Assembly (NCBI RefSeq): GCF_000091305.1
Contig: NC_013929.1
Span: 620,001 to 684,000 of the forward strand
Origin: Streptomyces scabiei 87.22
Lineage (GTDB): Bacteria > Actinomycetota > Actinomycetes > Streptomycetales > Streptomycetaceae
DNA length: 64,000 nt
Direction: 5' to 3'
In this document: piece after piece, positions 8,488-17,516 of the stretch
How positions within the stretch are numbered: position 1 is the stretch's first letter
How the letters are laid out: every line of letters starts with the position of its first letter
The notes under the pieces: generated by a model
What the model saw: the letters and a program-made list of their open reading frames with translations, nothing else
Database searches by the model: none
Told to the model about the DNA's origin: nothing
Program-made: the position numbers and the translations under genes

Positions 8488-8982
8488 TCACGCGGGGCCG
8501 CGGGCGGCGCTGCCGGCGCCGGGCGGGTCGGACAGGGCGACGCGGGCCGTGATGCGCTTGCCGACCGACGCCTGCTCGACGAACAGGTCCTCGGTGACGG
8601 CCTTGACGATCTCCAGACCGTGCTGGCCGACCCGGTCCGGGTCGGCGGCACGGGCCGAGGGGACGGTGGGGTCGCTGTCCCACACCACGATCTCGACGCT
8701 GTCGGCCGTGATGCGCAGTTCCATCAGGACGGGCCCGGGGGCGTACTTACGGGCGTTGGTGACCAGCTCGCTGACGACCAGTTGGGTGATGTCCCGCGCG
8801 CGGGCGCTCACGGGCAGGTGGCGGTCGCTACGGGCCCGGTCGAGGAAGACGACCGCGTGGTGGCGGGCGTCGGCGATGCAGGCGTCGTCCCCGTCCAGGG
8901 CGAATCCGGCGCGCAGCAGCGGACCGTCCGGCTCGGTCGAGCCGTCACCATCGGCATAGGACCCCACGAGCCTCGCCCTCAT
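8488..8982 (-). CDS. RsbW-like ATP-binding protein (putative anti-sigma factor kinase), 164 aa
   Basis: The HATPase fold shows the N-box (QLVVSELVTNARKYAPGP) and G1 box (VWDSDPTVPSARAADPDRVG, QHGLEIVKAV). There is no His-kinase dimerisation domain, as in the SpoIIAB/RsbW group that binds sigma factors and phosphorylates STAS antagonists. The N-terminal 40 residues are variable. It is divergent from a STAS gene about 160 bases away, a natural partner. A close paralogue is encoded at 17517; both share the WDSDP...GRVGQHGLEIV block. Confidence 0.85.
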   Translation of the reverse strand: MRARLVGSYADGDGSTEPDGPLLRAGFALDGDDACIADARHHAVVFLDRARSDRHLPVSARARDITQLVVSELVTNARKYAPGPVLMELRITADSVEIVVWDSDPTVPSARAADPDRVGQHGLEIVKAVTEDLFVEQASVGKRITARVALSDPPGAGSAARGPA

Positions 8983-9140
8983 TCCCCGTACCCACGCACG
9001 CCAGTACCCGCCATACCGTCACTTATGCCACCGAGGCGCCGCTCGACACAGCCTGCCCGGGTGTGTCCGGCCCGGGCAGTGGGGCAGAATCATCCGTGCA
9101 TGCCCTGCCCCGGGGCCAGCCTAAGCGAGTCGAGGAGACG

Positions 9141-9509
9141 GTGACCGCCATCGAGAACGCGGACCGGCCAGGCCGGCTCTCCTTCGCACACCATGTGGTC
9201 GACGACATCCGGGTCGTGACCATGCGAGGTGAGATCGACCACGACGTCAAGGATCTCTTCGAGGAGGCCCTGCTGACCGGGGGCGTCGCAGCGCCGCCTC
9301 CGCGGATCGTGGTGGACCTCGGCGGTGTGACCTTCATGGACTCCAGCGGCATCAACGTCCTCGTCGCCGCGCACCGTCGAGTGAGCGGCGAGCGGGGCTG
9401 GCTGCGTATCGCCGCCGCCCAGGAGTCGGTGCTGCGGGTACTGCAACTGGTCGGCGTCGACACCTTCATTCCCTGTCACCCCACCGTCGAGCAGGCCCTG
9501 TCCGGCTGA
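9141..9509 (+). CDS. STAS-domain anti-sigma factor antagonist, 122 aa
   Basis: The STAS core VTMRGEIDHDVKDLFEEALL, then IVVDLGGVTFMDSSGINVLV, carries the DSSG motif whose first serine is normally phosphorylated by an RsbW-type kinase. The dephosphorylated form releases a sigma factor. The start is uncertain: GTG 9141 follows GAGGAG very closely, while in-frame GTGs at 9096 and 9063 would add 15 or 26 residues. The divergent RsbW-like gene at 8488 is the likely partner. No sigma factor gene is in the window. Confidence 0.85.
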   Translation: MTAIENADRPGRLSFAHHVVDDIRVVTMRGEIDHDVKDLFEEALLTGGVAAPPPRIVVDLGGVTFMDSSGINVLVAAHRRVSGERGWLRIAAAQESVLRVLQLVGVDTFIPCHPTVEQALSG

Positions 9510-9565
9510 TCCGTGGCGCTCATCGGTCGCTGAGGTCGCCGGCGGTGGACGTCGGTTCCCGTGGG

Positions 9566-10423
9566 TCACGTCGGCCGCGACCGGCCGGGAGGGGTCATGG
9601 CCCAGCGGATGGTCCGGGTCAGGACCTGGCCGGTGGGGCGAACGGCGAGGTTCTCGACGACCGGTACCCGGGGCAGCCGGAGCATCCGGCCGGCCCAGGG
9701 CGGCAGGAGCGCGACGGCGTTCGCGGCCAGCCCGCCGTAGAAGGGCCGTACGGCCAGGGGCAGGGGAGGCCGGAACAGCAGGAAGCGGGCGGCGGCCAGG
9801 GCCTCGGAGGTGGCCCTCAGCTCGTGCCGGTAGGCGGCCAGCCGTTCCGCCAGTTCGCGGCGGTCGCGTGGCGGGTCGCTCACCCCCAGCGCGGCGGCGA
9901 CGCGGGCGGTGTCCGCCACGTAGGCGTCGTAGGCGTCGGCGTCCAGCGGGCGGGCCCCGAAGCGTTCGTGGGCGCGCAGGAAGCTGTCCGTCTCGGCGGC
10001 GTGCACCCAGCCGAGCAGATGCGGATCGGCCGCGTGGTAGGGCACCCCCTCGGCGGTGGTCCCGCGGATCCGCTCGTGGATGCCCCGCACCTGGTCGACC
10101 GCCTGCCGGGCGTCCGCCGCGGTCCCGTAGGTGGTGACGGCGAGGAAGGTGCTGGTGCGCTGCAGCCGGCCCCAGGGGTCGCCCCGGTAGCCGGAGTGTC
10201 CGGCCACCGCCGCCATGGCGAGCGGATGCAGGGACTGCAGCAGCAGTGCGCTCAGCCCGCCGATGAACATCGAGGCGTCGCCGTGCACGGTACGGATGGG
10301 GCGGTCGGGGCCGAACCAGCGCGGGCCGGGGGTGTCATGGATGCGGGCGCGGGTGGCGGGCCCGTCGGGCCCGGCGACGCGGCGGAACAGGGCCTGGCCC
10401 AGCTGCGCACGGACGGTGGTCAT
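9566..10423 (-). CDS. Oxygenase MpaB / DUF2236 family protein, 285 aa
   Basis: The family signature HGDASMFIGGLSALLLQSLH and a later GWVHAAETDSFLRAHERFG belong to the ER-bound oxygenase MpaB/latex-clearing (DUF2236) fold. The conserved His and Arg/Asp residues of that fold bind haem b in characterised members. Start ATG 10423 has GAGGGGAGG upstream. The substrate is unknown; relatives oxidise polyisoprene or meroterpenoid side chains. A 16-bp direct repeat GGCGGCACGGTGGCGG lies just upstream (10485-10500 and 10509-10524). It is convergent with the STAS gene. Confidence 0.82.
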   Translation of the reverse strand: MTTVRAQLGQALFRRVAGPDGPATRARIHDTPGPRWFGPDRPIRTVHGDASMFIGGLSALLLQSLHPLAMAAVAGHSGYRGDPWGRLQRTSTFLAVTTYGTAADARQAVDQVRGIHERIRGTTAEGVPYHAADPHLLGWVHAAETDSFLRAHERFGARPLDADAYDAYVADTARVAAALGVSDPPRDRRELAERLAAYRHELRATSEALAAARFLLFRPPLPLAVRPFYGGLAANAVALLPPWAGRMLRLPRVPVVENLAVRPTGQVLTRTIRWAMTPPGRSRPT

Positions 10424-10536
10424 CACGGTCGGCCTCCCCTCTCCTGTGTCCAGTGTCCGCGATCCCGGCCGCCGCCGATTCGGCGGCGGCACGGTGGCGG
10501 AACGGGTCGGCGGCACGGTGGCGGCACGGACACGGC

Positions 10537-11685
10537 CTAGCGACCGGCCGGTGGTCCCGGGTCCGGCTGTCCCTTCGCGCGGGCCGGGGCGGGCAGAACC
10601 GCGTCGGGGTGGTCGGCGACGTAGGCCCGCAGCACCGAGGCGAAGTCCGGGTCGGGAGCCAGCCCGAGCGCGGCGGCGCGCGTGGGGTCGAAGGCGGAGG
10701 GCCAGGAGCCCACGATGGCCTCGACCGCGGGATCGGGTCTGATCGTCACCAGATCGGCGACGGCGTCGCCGGCCTCCTTCCGCAGCGTGGCCAGCATCTC
10801 GGCGACCGACACGGTGAGGGCCGGGAGGTTGACCGGCAGCGCGCCGGCGAGCCGGCCCCTGCCCGCCCCGCGCTCCGCCCGGGCGATGCGCAGGAGCGCC
10901 TCGACGGTGCGCCCCGGCGAGGCCAGGGCCACGGTCAGGTCGGGGCGGACGGGGCAGACGGCGGCGCGGCCCGCGAGGGGCTCGCGGATGATGCCGGACA
11001 GGAAGCCCGAAGCGGCCGCGTTCGGCCGGCCCGGCCGCACCACGACGGTCATCAGCCGGGCGACACGACCGTCGACGAACCCGCGGCGGGTGTAGTCCGC
11101 GATCAGCTGCTCACAGACGAGTTTCTGGACGCCGTAGCTGGACCGCGGCGTGGGCAGGGTCGCCTCGCTGACGACGGGTGGGAGCGGGAGGGCCGGGTCG
11201 GGACCGTAGACCGCGACGCTGCTGGAGAACAGCAGGCACGGCGTCGGCCCGCCGGCGGCCGACTGGGCCCGGGCGGCGTCGAGGAGGGCCCGTGTGGTGT
11301 CCACATTGGCGTCCATCCCGAGGTCGAAGTCGGCCTCGCACTCGGCCGAGACGGCGGCGGCGAGGTGGAACACGGCGTCCACCGGCCGTGCGAACACCGC
11401 GTCGAGATGGCCGGACAGATCGCCGTGCACGATCTCCACGAGCGGATCGGACACGTACGGATCGGAGACGTACGGATCGGACACGAGCGCATCGGACACG
11501 AGCGGATCGGAGACCGGCGGGGCGGACGGACTCGGGGCGGTCACGGGCGGCTGCCCGGTCGGCACGGTCCGGTCGACGAGCACCAGGCTGTCGATCGGTG
11601 CCCCTCGAAAGGTCCGGGTGCCGAGCAGCGCGCGGGCGACCTCGCGTCCGAGGAAGCCGAAGCCGCCCGTGACGACGATCCTCAT
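10537..11685 (-). CDS. NAD-dependent epimerase/dehydratase family protein with pentapeptide-repeat insert, 382 aa
   Basis: MRIVVTGGFGFLGREVARAL is the extended-SDR nucleotide motif (GxxGxxG). The catalytic Ser is in LLFSSSVAVYG and the YxxxK in SYGVQKLVCEQ, as in the D-erythronate dehydrogenase-like branch. Start ATG 11685 has AAAGGAC upstream. Unusually, residues about 57-82, between the second strand and the HGDL strand, consist of five VSDPx-type pentapeptides encoded by a 15-bp tandem repeat. The rest of the fold appears intact, so the insert probably lies in a surface loop. It is divergent from the cyclase at 11892. Confidence 0.85.
   Translation of the reverse strand: MRIVVTGGFGFLGREVARALLGTRTFRGAPIDSLVLVDRTVPTGQPPVTAPSPSAPPVSDPLVSDALVSDPYVSDPYVSDPLVEIVHGDLSGHLDAVFARPVDAVFHLAAAVSAECEADFDLGMDANVDTTRALLDAARAQSAAGGPTPCLLFSSSVAVYGPDPALPLPPVVSEATLPTPRSSYGVQKLVCEQLIADYTRRGFVDGRVARLMTVVVRPGRPNAAASGFLSGIIREPLAGRAAVCPVRPDLTVALASPGRTVEALLRIARAERGAGRGRLAGALPVNLPALTVSVAEMLATLRKEAGDAVADLVTIRPDPAVEAIVGSWPSAFDPTRAAALGLAPDPDFASVLRAYVADHPDAVLPAPARAKGQPDPGPPAGR
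11443..11517. repeat. 15-bp tandem repeat, five copies, inside the epimerase gene
   Basis: Five 15-base units of the form CGGATCGGACACGTA (two are exact apart from one or two changes) run head to tail. As 15 is a multiple of 3, copy-number change keeps the frame and adds or removes one pentapeptide (VSDPL, VSDAL or VSDPY). Confidence 0.9.
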
Positions 11686-11891
11686 ACGGCGTCCTTTCGT
11701 GCGATCGGTCGGTCCGGGGGTCTTGTCCGTCCGGGGACGCGACAGGCTGCCCACGGACGCCCGAGGGAACCGGCGGCGCGGGCGGACCGGCGTCCGGGCG
11801 GGCCGCGCGAGCGGTCCGGCTCGTGGGAATCCCGGACGTGGTCCACCGTGGACACTCGGAGGTCTTCCCGACCCTTGGAGCACGTACGCCC

Positions 11892-12839
11892 ATGACGCCC
11901 CTCCCGTCCGGACCGCCCGACAACGGCCCCGCCGTGACGCGCGCGGAGTTCGACGCCCTCTTCGACCGGCTGCGCAGCTGGGGCCGCTGGACCCCGGCCG
12001 ATCGCGGTGCCGCCAACCGGATCACCCCGGACCATGTGCGACGGGCTTCCGCCCTGGTGCGGTCCGGGACGGTCGTCCCGATGGCCCTGCCGTGGAACAC
12101 GGTGCCCGGCCCCGACAACGGCAAGCCCGCTCTGCACCACATGACCGAGCTGGGCGACGTCGAGCCTCCCGAGCCCACCTGCCACAAGGACTTCATCGCC
12201 GCGGACTACCACGGCAAAGGGGTCAGCCATCTGGACGCCCTGTCGCACATCGCCTACCGGGGCCTGCTGTACGAGGGGCGGGACGCGCGCGGGTCCGTCG
12301 ACGCCCGGGGCGCCCGTTTCGGCGCGGTCGACGCGCTCGGCCCGTTGGTGACCCGGGGCGTGCTGCTCGACATGCCCGCCGTGCTAAGCCGCGACTGGCT
12401 GGAGCCCGGGACGGCCGTACACGCCGACGACGTCCTGTCGGCCGAGCGGGCCCTGGGTGTGACCGTGGGCGAGGGCGACGCGGTCCTGCTGCGGTCCGGC
12501 CGTTTCCGGCGCCGTCGCGAGCTGGGGCCCTGGAACCCCGACGAGGCCGGCGCCGGTCTGCACGTGGATGCCATGCCGTTGCTCGCCGAGCGCGGTGTCG
12601 CGCTGCTGGGCGGCGACGGCGACAGCGACGTGCGGCCCTCGCCCGTGGAGGGCGTGTCCTCCCCCGTGCACGCCCTGGCCATCGCCGCCATGGGTGTGCC
12701 CCTGCTGGACAACCTCGATCTGGAGGCGCTCTCCGCCGCCTGTGCCGGGGCCGGCCGGTATGCCTTCCTGATGGTCGTGGCCCCGCTGAACGTGCCGGGC
12801 GGCACCGGGTCGCCCGTCAACCCGGTGGCCGTGCTGTGA
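11892..12839 (+). CDS. Cyclase family protein (kynurenine-formamidase-like metal hydrolase), 315 aa
   Basis: The motif GVSHLDALSHIAYRG (residues about 103-117) corresponds to the HxGTHxDxPxH metal-binding motif of the cyclase/kynurenine formamidase family; here GTH is replaced by VSH. A later conserved Ser-Pro-Val-His block (VSSPVHALAIAAMGVPLLDN) fits the family. Members open or close lactam or lactone rings. Start ATG 11892, with GGAG upstream at a slightly long spacing. Upstream, GTCCAC-C-GTGGAC (11841-11853) is a 13-bp palindrome and a possible operator for this gene. Confidence 0.82.
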   Translation: MTPLPSGPPDNGPAVTRAEFDALFDRLRSWGRWTPADRGAANRITPDHVRRASALVRSGTVVPMALPWNTVPGPDNGKPALHHMTELGDVEPPEPTCHKDFIAADYHGKGVSHLDALSHIAYRGLLYEGRDARGSVDARGARFGAVDALGPLVTRGVLLDMPAVLSRDWLEPGTAVHADDVLSAERALGVTVGEGDAVLLRSGRFRRRRELGPWNPDEAGAGLHVDAMPLLAERGVALLGGDGDSDVRPSPVEGVSSPVHALAIAAMGVPLLDNLDLEALSAACAGAGRYAFLMVVAPLNVPGGTGSPVNPVAVL

Positions 12840-12896
12840 CCGGGGCGCGGCGGCCGGCGTGGGCGCCCGCCGCCGGGAATCACTCCCCACCCCCGT

Positions 12897-14006
12897 TCAG
12901 CCGAAGCGCAGGATGCGCGGGGCGAACGTGCCCTCGGGGCCGTCGGCGCGGCCGACCGACCAGACCGTGCCGGTGCCCGGGACCGGCGCCGGCTGCAGCC
13001 GCGAGGAGTCGCCCTCGCCGGCCACCGCCGGTTCGTCGTACTCGGTGAACGACTGTCCGTCCCGGGCGAGGAAGTCCGGCCCGGGGACGAACGGCGGCTG
13101 ACTGCCCGGCGGGCCCCACTTCTGCGAGCGCGCCACCGCGACCCAGCGCAGCGCACCGGAGGAGGCGGGTGTCAGGGCGGTGACCGAGCCGAAGTCGGTG
13201 GGCACGGTCACGTGGTTCCACGTCCGTCCGTCGAAGCGGACCAGCAGGGGCGGGATCGGCCGCCCCACCGGGCCGCCGACGAATCCCGCCGTGCCGCCCG
13301 CCCACACCTCCGTCGGCGACACCGCGAGCACGCTGCCCACGGCCGACCGCGGGAACCCGTCCACGATGGTCTGCCGCCACGCCTGCCCGTCCCAGTGCGA
13401 CACGGCGGCGCCCGCGCCCGTCGCGCCCGCGGCCCAGACGTCGTCCGCCGCCAGGATGTGCAGGCCGTACACGGCTCCGGGCGGCACCGGCACGTCCTGC
13501 CAGGCGCCGCCGTCCCGGCGCAGCAGCGCCTGTGCGCCGTCGCGGGAACCGATCAGCCAGGTCTCGCCGCCACCGGCCACGACCTTCGTCAGGACGACAC
13601 CGCGCGGCGGCCGGCTCTCGGACCACGCGGACCCGTCGGACCTGAGCAGGCGGGTGGCGCCCGCCGCGTCGCGCCCGACCGCCCAGACCTCGGCCGGTGA
13701 AGTGCCGGCGACGGACAGCAGCTCTCCCTGCCAGCCGATCCCGGGCAGCGCCCGGCGCTGCCACGCGGTTCCGTCCCAGCGCAGCACCAGCGGGAATCCC
13801 GGCGCCTCCCGCCCGACGGCGTCGGTCCCCACGGCCCATGCCCGGTCCGGTCCGAAGGCCACGGCCTCGTTCAGCCCGGCCTGGGGGCGTACCTGTGCGG
13901 GGACGGGGACGTGGTGCCAGGACTGGGTGTCCGCCGCCGCCGAGGTCATGGGGGCGAGGAGGGTCAGGGCGGCGGCGAGGGCCGCGACCAGCAGTCGGCG
14001 GGTCAT
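12897..14006 (-). CDS. Secreted beta-propeller-like protein, second paralogue, 369 aa
   Basis: A Sec signal peptide occupies residues 1-25 (MTRRLLVAALAAALTLLAPM, cleavage after SAAA). The mature part is built of 45-50-residue repeats, each with an AWAVG strand and a WDGTAW turn (AWAVGTDAVG, LRWDGTAWQRR, EVWAVGRDAAG), suggesting a six- or seven-bladed extracellular propeller. Start ATG 14006 overlaps the upstream paralogue's stop (ATGA, 14003-14006), with GGGAGG upstream. The function is not known. Such repeats often bind proteins or glycans. There are no catalytic motifs. Confidence 0.75.
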   Translation of the reverse strand: MTRRLLVAALAAALTLLAPMTSAAADTQSWHHVPVPAQVRPQAGLNEAVAFGPDRAWAVGTDAVGREAPGFPLVLRWDGTAWQRRALPGIGWQGELLSVAGTSPAEVWAVGRDAAGATRLLRSDGSAWSESRPPRGVVLTKVVAGGGETWLIGSRDGAQALLRRDGGAWQDVPVPPGAVYGLHILAADDVWAAGATGAGAAVSHWDGQAWRQTIVDGFPRSAVGSVLAVSPTEVWAGGTAGFVGGPVGRPIPPLLVRFDGRTWNHVTVPTDFGSVTALTPASSGALRWVAVARSQKWGPPGSQPPFVPGPDFLARDGQSFTEYDEPAVAGEGDSSRLQPAPVPGTGTVWSVGRADGPEGTFAPRILRFG

Positions 14007-15061
14007 GGTCGGCCTCCCAGCCGCTCGCTCATCAGGTTCGGTTTCGATCCGTAGATCTCGGCGGTTCCGAAGGACAGCAGCGACGACCCTGCCCTCGCCA
14101 GGGCACGTGGTTTGACGTCGATGGCGTTCCGGCGCTCCGGGCCGTACGAGAAGGTGGTGCGTGCGCCGTCCACGCGCGCGTACTTCGACTGGAAGGCGCG
14201 GTCGCTGCGCACCGGCAGCCACAGTGCGCCGTCCGGGCCGCGCACCATCGCCTCGGTGGCGGTGTCGCCCAGCGGTGGGCGGGTGGTGCGCCAGACGTGC
14301 CGGTCGCCGGTCATCAGGTAGGTGCGCGCCACGCCGTCCGTGTACTGGCTGCCGCCGATCGTGACCCGGCCGGAGGGTTCGAGCAGGACGGTGTGCACAT
14401 TGCTGTCGGGCGGCAGCGGCACGTCCGCGTCCCGCCAGGCCGTGCCGTCCCAGCGCAGGACGGCGGTCCCGGTGTCGGTGTCGGCCCAGGCCCACGCGTC
14501 CGTGGCGGTGCGCGCGGTGATCCCCATCAGGTACCGCACCCCGTCGGGGGCGGTCTGCGCGGTCCAGCCGGAACCGTCGTACCGCAGGATCTTCAGCCCG
14601 GTGTCGTCCTCACCGACCACCCACGCGGCACCCGGTACGGCGGTGAAGTCCTGGTAGGTCCACAGGGTGCGCGGCACCGGGAGGACGCTCCACCCTGCCG
14701 CCGTCCGGCGCAGGATCTCCCCCTCGCCGGCCCGGGTGCGGAGGATCCACACCTCCCGGCCGACGAAGCGCACCTTGGTGAGCCCGCCCGGCTCACCGGC
14801 GCCGGGGAAGGTCGTGTCCCGGTTCCACGCGGTGCCGTCCCATCGGTACAGGACCGGCCGGAGTCCGTCGGCGGCGGTCTCATGGCCGGTCGCCCATGCC
14901 TGCCCCGGTCCGCGGGCGGCGAGATCGGTCACGGTCACCGGCGGGGCCGCCGCCGGCACCGCCAGTGCCGTCCAGCTCCTGGGCGTCACGGCCGCGGCCG
15001 GTGACACCACCGCCGCGCACACGGCCAGCAGACAGACGACGACCGCACGGAGACCGTTCAT
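14003..15061 (-). CDS. Secreted beta-propeller-like protein, first paralogue, 352 aa
   Basis: A signal peptide (MNGLRAVVVCLLAVCAAVVS, cleavage after AAA at about 24) is followed by the same blade repeats as the next gene: QAWATG...LYRWDGTAWNRD, AWVVG...LRYDGSGW, AWAWA...LRWDGTAWRDA. The two genes are clearly tandem duplicates and translationally coupled by four bases. Start ATG 15061 with GGGGG upstream. It is divergent from the SpoIIE phosphatase at 15255 across 193 bases. The function is unknown. Confidence 0.75.
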   Translation of the reverse strand: MNGLRAVVVCLLAVCAAVVSPAAAVTPRSWTALAVPAAAPPVTVTDLAARGPGQAWATGHETAADGLRPVLYRWDGTAWNRDTTFPGAGEPGGLTKVRFVGREVWILRTRAGEGEILRRTAAGWSVLPVPRTLWTYQDFTAVPGAAWVVGEDDTGLKILRYDGSGWTAQTAPDGVRYLMGITARTATDAWAWADTDTGTAVLRWDGTAWRDADVPLPPDSNVHTVLLEPSGRVTIGGSQYTDGVARTYLMTGDRHVWRTTRPPLGDTATEAMVRGPDGALWLPVRSDRAFQSKYARVDGARTTFSYGPERRNAIDVKPRALARAGSSLLSFGTAEIYGSKPNLMSERLGGRP

Positions 15062-15254
15062 GAGACCCCCCAGGACGCGAAGGCCGCACACGCTATTGGC
15101 GTGCACCCGCCGCTGAACAGACGTCATCCGGCCGATCGGGGCCGGTCCACGACGGCCCTGCGGCGGGCCTCTCGTCGCGGTGCGCCCGGGCTCGTGACCG
15201 CGGCGGTGCGGCTCCGCATCCCGCTCGGGCCCTTCGCGGCCTACTGTCGGAGAT

Positions 15255-17381
15255 GTGAGTGAGGGCAGTGTTGTCACACCGGGTGACGAGTCGTCCTTGG
15301 ACCAGGTGCTCAGCGGCACGGTGCGAGGGACCGGGGCGCTGGCGGCGGGCGTCTACCTGCTGCCGGCCGCCGACCCGGTGCTGTGCCTGGCAGCGGTGTG
15401 CGGGGTGCCGGCGATGGCGGTGGCTCCGTGGCGGCGGGTGGCGGTGTCGGCCGCGGGCCCGCTCTCCGAGGCGGTGCGGGAGGACCACCTGGTCTGGGTG
15501 GGCCGGCAGGAGGACATGGCACGCCTGTACCCGAACGCCGCGGCCGGGCTGCCCTACCAGTTCGCCCTGGCCTTCGCCCCTCTGCACGGGGTCAGGCGCT
15601 GGGGAGCCCTGGCCCTGGTGTGGCCCAAAAGCCACCCACCCTCACTGACCCGGCGGGAACGCGGGAACATTCTGGCCGGCGCGAGCCGCATCACCCAGGT
15701 GCTGGACGAGACGCCCGCCTCCCGCGAGATCCCCGACCAGCCGCGGGCCGTCCCCCTGCACCGGCCCGGCCCGGACCCGGCCCAGAGCGGACTGGCCGCC
15801 GCCGACCTGCTGCAGCGGATGCCCGTCGGCGCCCTCGGTTTCGATCTGCAGGGCCGCATCACCTTCCTCAACGACGCCGCCGCGCAGCTGCTCGGCCGAC
15901 GGGCCGACCGGCTCCTGGGCACCCTGCCGTGGCAGTCCGTGCCCTGGCTCGACGATCCACTCCACGAGGACCACTACCGGACCGCCGTCCTCACCCGCGA
16001 ACCCGTCGCCTACACCGCGCTGCGCCCGCCCGACCACTGGCTCGACATCCGGCTCTACCCCGACGACAGCGGCATCAGCGCCCTCGTCTCGCCCCACCCC
16101 CACCCGCCGTCCGGGGACACGACGCCGCCCCGCGTCACCCCGAACCCGGCAGCCTCGCCCGCGGCGACCGGCACCGGACGGGTCCACCAGCTGATCCACC
16201 TGGCGGCGGCGCTGAGCCAGACCGTCACCGTGGCCGACGTCGTCAACGTGGTGGCCGACCAGATCCTGCCCGCGTTCGACGCCCAGGGCATGGTGCTGTC
16301 CGCCGCCGACGCCGGCCGGCTGCGGATCACCGGGCACCAGGGCTACGACCCGCGCAACGTCGCCCGCCTCGACGGCCTGCCCCTGGACACCGATCTCACC
16401 CCCGCCGGACACGTCCTGGACAGCGGCATCCCCGCGTTCTTCGCCGACCCCGCCGAGATGGCCCGCGCCCACCCCCGGGCCGCGGAACTCAGCGGCAAAC
16501 GGGCCTGGGCGTTCCTGCCCCTGCTGGTCTCCGACCGCCGCGTCGGCTGCTGCGTCCTGTCGTACGACGACCCGCACCCCTTCGGCTCCGGCGACCGCGC
16601 GGTCCTCGTGTCACTGGCGGGGCTCATCGCCCAGGCCATGGACCGGGCGCTCCTGTACGACGCCAAGCACGACCTCGCCCACGGTCTGCAGCAGGCCCTG
16701 CTCCCGGCGGCGCTGCCGGACTTCCCCGGTCTCGACGTCGCCGCCCGCTATCTGCCGGCCGCGCACGGTATGGGGGTCGGCGGCGACTTCTACGATCTGA
16801 TCCGGCTGGGCGAGGCGACCGCCGCCGCCGTGATCGGGGACGTCCAGGGGCACAGCATGCACGCCGCTGCCCTGATGGGCCAGGTCCGCACCGCCGTCCA
16901 CGCCACCGCGGGCGCGCTTCCCGGCGAGGTCCTGGCCCGCACCAACCGCGTACTGACGGACCTGGAGACCGATCTCTTCGTCTCGTGCCTCTACCTGCAC
17001 ATCGACCTCGCCGGGGGGCGTCTGCACCTGGCCAGTGCGGGACATCCGCCCCCGCTCCTGCGTGAGCCCACGCCCGTACCGCGAACCCTCGCGCTCACGG
17101 TGGAGCCGGGTCCGCTGCTGGGCATCGGTACGGGTGCGGAGGCCGACTATCCGGTCACCACCCTTCCGCTTCCCCCGGGAGGGCTCCTCGCGCTCTACAC
17201 CGACGGCCTGGTGGAAACCCCCGGCACCGACATCACCGACTCCATCGCGGCCCTCGCCCGGCGGATCACGGCTGACGGCGACCGGCCCCTCGACGACCTA
17301 GCCGAGAGCCTCCTGGAGCACGGCGGAGCGCACCACGCACGTACCGACGACGTCGCCCTGCTCCTGCTGCGCAGCCGGTAG
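15255..17381 (+). CDS. GAF-PAS-GAF-SpoIIE PP2C-type phosphatase, 708 aa
   Basis: Domains in order: a GAF-like region (about 10-150), PAS (about 175-285, LLQRMPVGALGFDLQGRITF), GAF (about 305-470) and a SpoIIE/PP2C catalytic domain (about 490-705). The last shows metal-binding Asp residues in GGDFYDLI, GDVQGHS and DDVALLLL, plus the ALYTDGLVE block. Such soluble sensors dephosphorylate STAS antagonists and so activate sigma factors. GTG 15255 is chosen by frame, but its ribosome site is poor. The RsbW-like gene at 17517 follows on the same strand and is its probable antagonist. Confidence 0.9.
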   Translation: MSEGSVVTPGDESSLDQVLSGTVRGTGALAAGVYLLPAADPVLCLAAVCGVPAMAVAPWRRVAVSAAGPLSEAVREDHLVWVGRQEDMARLYPNAAAGLPYQFALAFAPLHGVRRWGALALVWPKSHPPSLTRRERGNILAGASRITQVLDETPASREIPDQPRAVPLHRPGPDPAQSGLAAADLLQRMPVGALGFDLQGRITFLNDAAAQLLGRRADRLLGTLPWQSVPWLDDPLHEDHYRTAVLTREPVAYTALRPPDHWLDIRLYPDDSGISALVSPHPHPPSGDTTPPRVTPNPAASPAATGTGRVHQLIHLAAALSQTVTVADVVNVVADQILPAFDAQGMVLSAADAGRLRITGHQGYDPRNVARLDGLPLDTDLTPAGHVLDSGIPAFFADPAEMARAHPRAAELSGKRAWAFLPLLVSDRRVGCCVLSYDDPHPFGSGDRAVLVSLAGLIAQAMDRALLYDAKHDLAHGLQQALLPAALPDFPGLDVAARYLPAAHGMGVGGDFYDLIRLGEATAAAVIGDVQGHSMHAAALMGQVRTAVHATAGALPGEVLARTNRVLTDLETDLFVSCLYLHIDLAGGRLHLASAGHPPPLLREPTPVPRTLALTVEPGPLLGIGTGAEADYPVTTLPLPPGGLLALYTDGLVETPGTDITDSIAALARRITADGDRPLDDLAESLLEHGGAHHARTDDVALLLLRSR

Positions 17382-17516
17382 GCGGCCGTTCGCCCGCGCC
17401 TCGGCCTCCGGCGGACGGGTGTAGGGCGCATCGGGTACGGCCGGGTCTGGTGTTCGCCGGATTTTGGGGGTAGACGGCCGGTGTACCGATCAAGGCTCAG
17501 GAAGCGGGCGGATCGC

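Noticed and set aside
10485..10524. Repeated GGCGGCACGGTGGCGG upstream of the MpaB gene as a regulatory element
   Set aside because: It is a short GC-rich direct repeat typical of slippage in this genome. No promoter or symmetric operator is associated.
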